From the NCBI GenBank assembly GCA_041635755.1, contig JBFKUL010000186.1, forward strand, positions 1 to 6,204: 6,204 bases of DNA. Direction: 5' to 3'. Made by a program: the position numbers and the translations under genes. The notes below the pieces were generated by a model. It was not told where the DNA came from and searched no databases. It was given only the letters and a program-made list of their open reading frames with translations. Positions 6,100 to 6,204 of this stretch are shown here, one piece after another; within the stretch, counting starts at the first letter, position 1; each line of letters starts with the position of its first letter. The DNA comes from JBFKUL01 sp041635755. Its GTDB lineage: Bacteria; Pseudomonadota; Gammaproteobacteria; Burkholderiales; SG8-39.

Positions 6100-6204
6100 C
6101 GCCGAACCAAGAACACTCAGAGGGCGTGCGCTTGAGTAGCGCGCAGCTTAGCAGTCGGGACCGTGCGGCGGCCCGGCGAAACGAAACGGTGGTGGGTTGC
6201 GTGC

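Noticed and set aside
6117..6204. Leftward frame open from the right edge to a TGA at 6117, possibly the end of another gene
   Set aside because: Only 29 codons are visible, with no recognisable motif, and other frames here are open too. It cannot be separated from chance. No gene is supported in 6074-6204.
6163..6204. Rightward GTG frame open to the right edge
   Set aside because: Only 14 codons, with a poor ribosome binding site and no recognisable sequence.

Overview
This is a GC-rich stretch, with G or C at most third codon positions, from what looks like a proteobacterium. A betaproteobacterium is my best guess, from codon use and the gene families present; the sequence alone does not prove it. 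There are seven clear protein genes. One is cut by the left edge. I see no RNA genes, mobile elements, CRISPR or phage-like sequence.

Left part (1-1543): a small exported protein of unknown function, cut by the left edge, is read leftwards. It diverges from a complete ZntB/CorA-type metal transporter read rightwards. The 170 bases between them hold the ribosome binding sites and possible promoters for the leftward gene.

Middle (1570-3244): two leftward genes form a tight unit. A single-pass membrane protein of unknown family is followed, after one base, by an exported glycerophosphodiester phosphodiesterase that starts at GTG. The phosphodiesterase converges on the transporter gene, with only 26 bases between their stops.

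Right part (3245-6073): a divergent control region with an AT palindrome leads rightwards into a possible 31-codon leader ORF. The leader's stop overlaps the GTG start of a DehI-family protein (the group I 2-haloacid dehalogenase fold). That gene overlaps an aldo/keto reductase of the E. coli YdbC type by 11 bases. A beta-hydroxyacid dehydrogenase (3-hydroxyisobutyrate dehydrogenase family) is read towards this pair from the right.

Most of the window is ordinary chromosomal metabolism. The point most worth following is the DehI-family protein. It keeps the two-repeat architecture, but by my alignment from memory it lacks the catalytic aspartate and two pocket residues of the characterised enzyme. 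It is translationally tied to a reductase and perhaps to a short Cys-containing leader peptide. This may be a small pathway of unknown chemistry.
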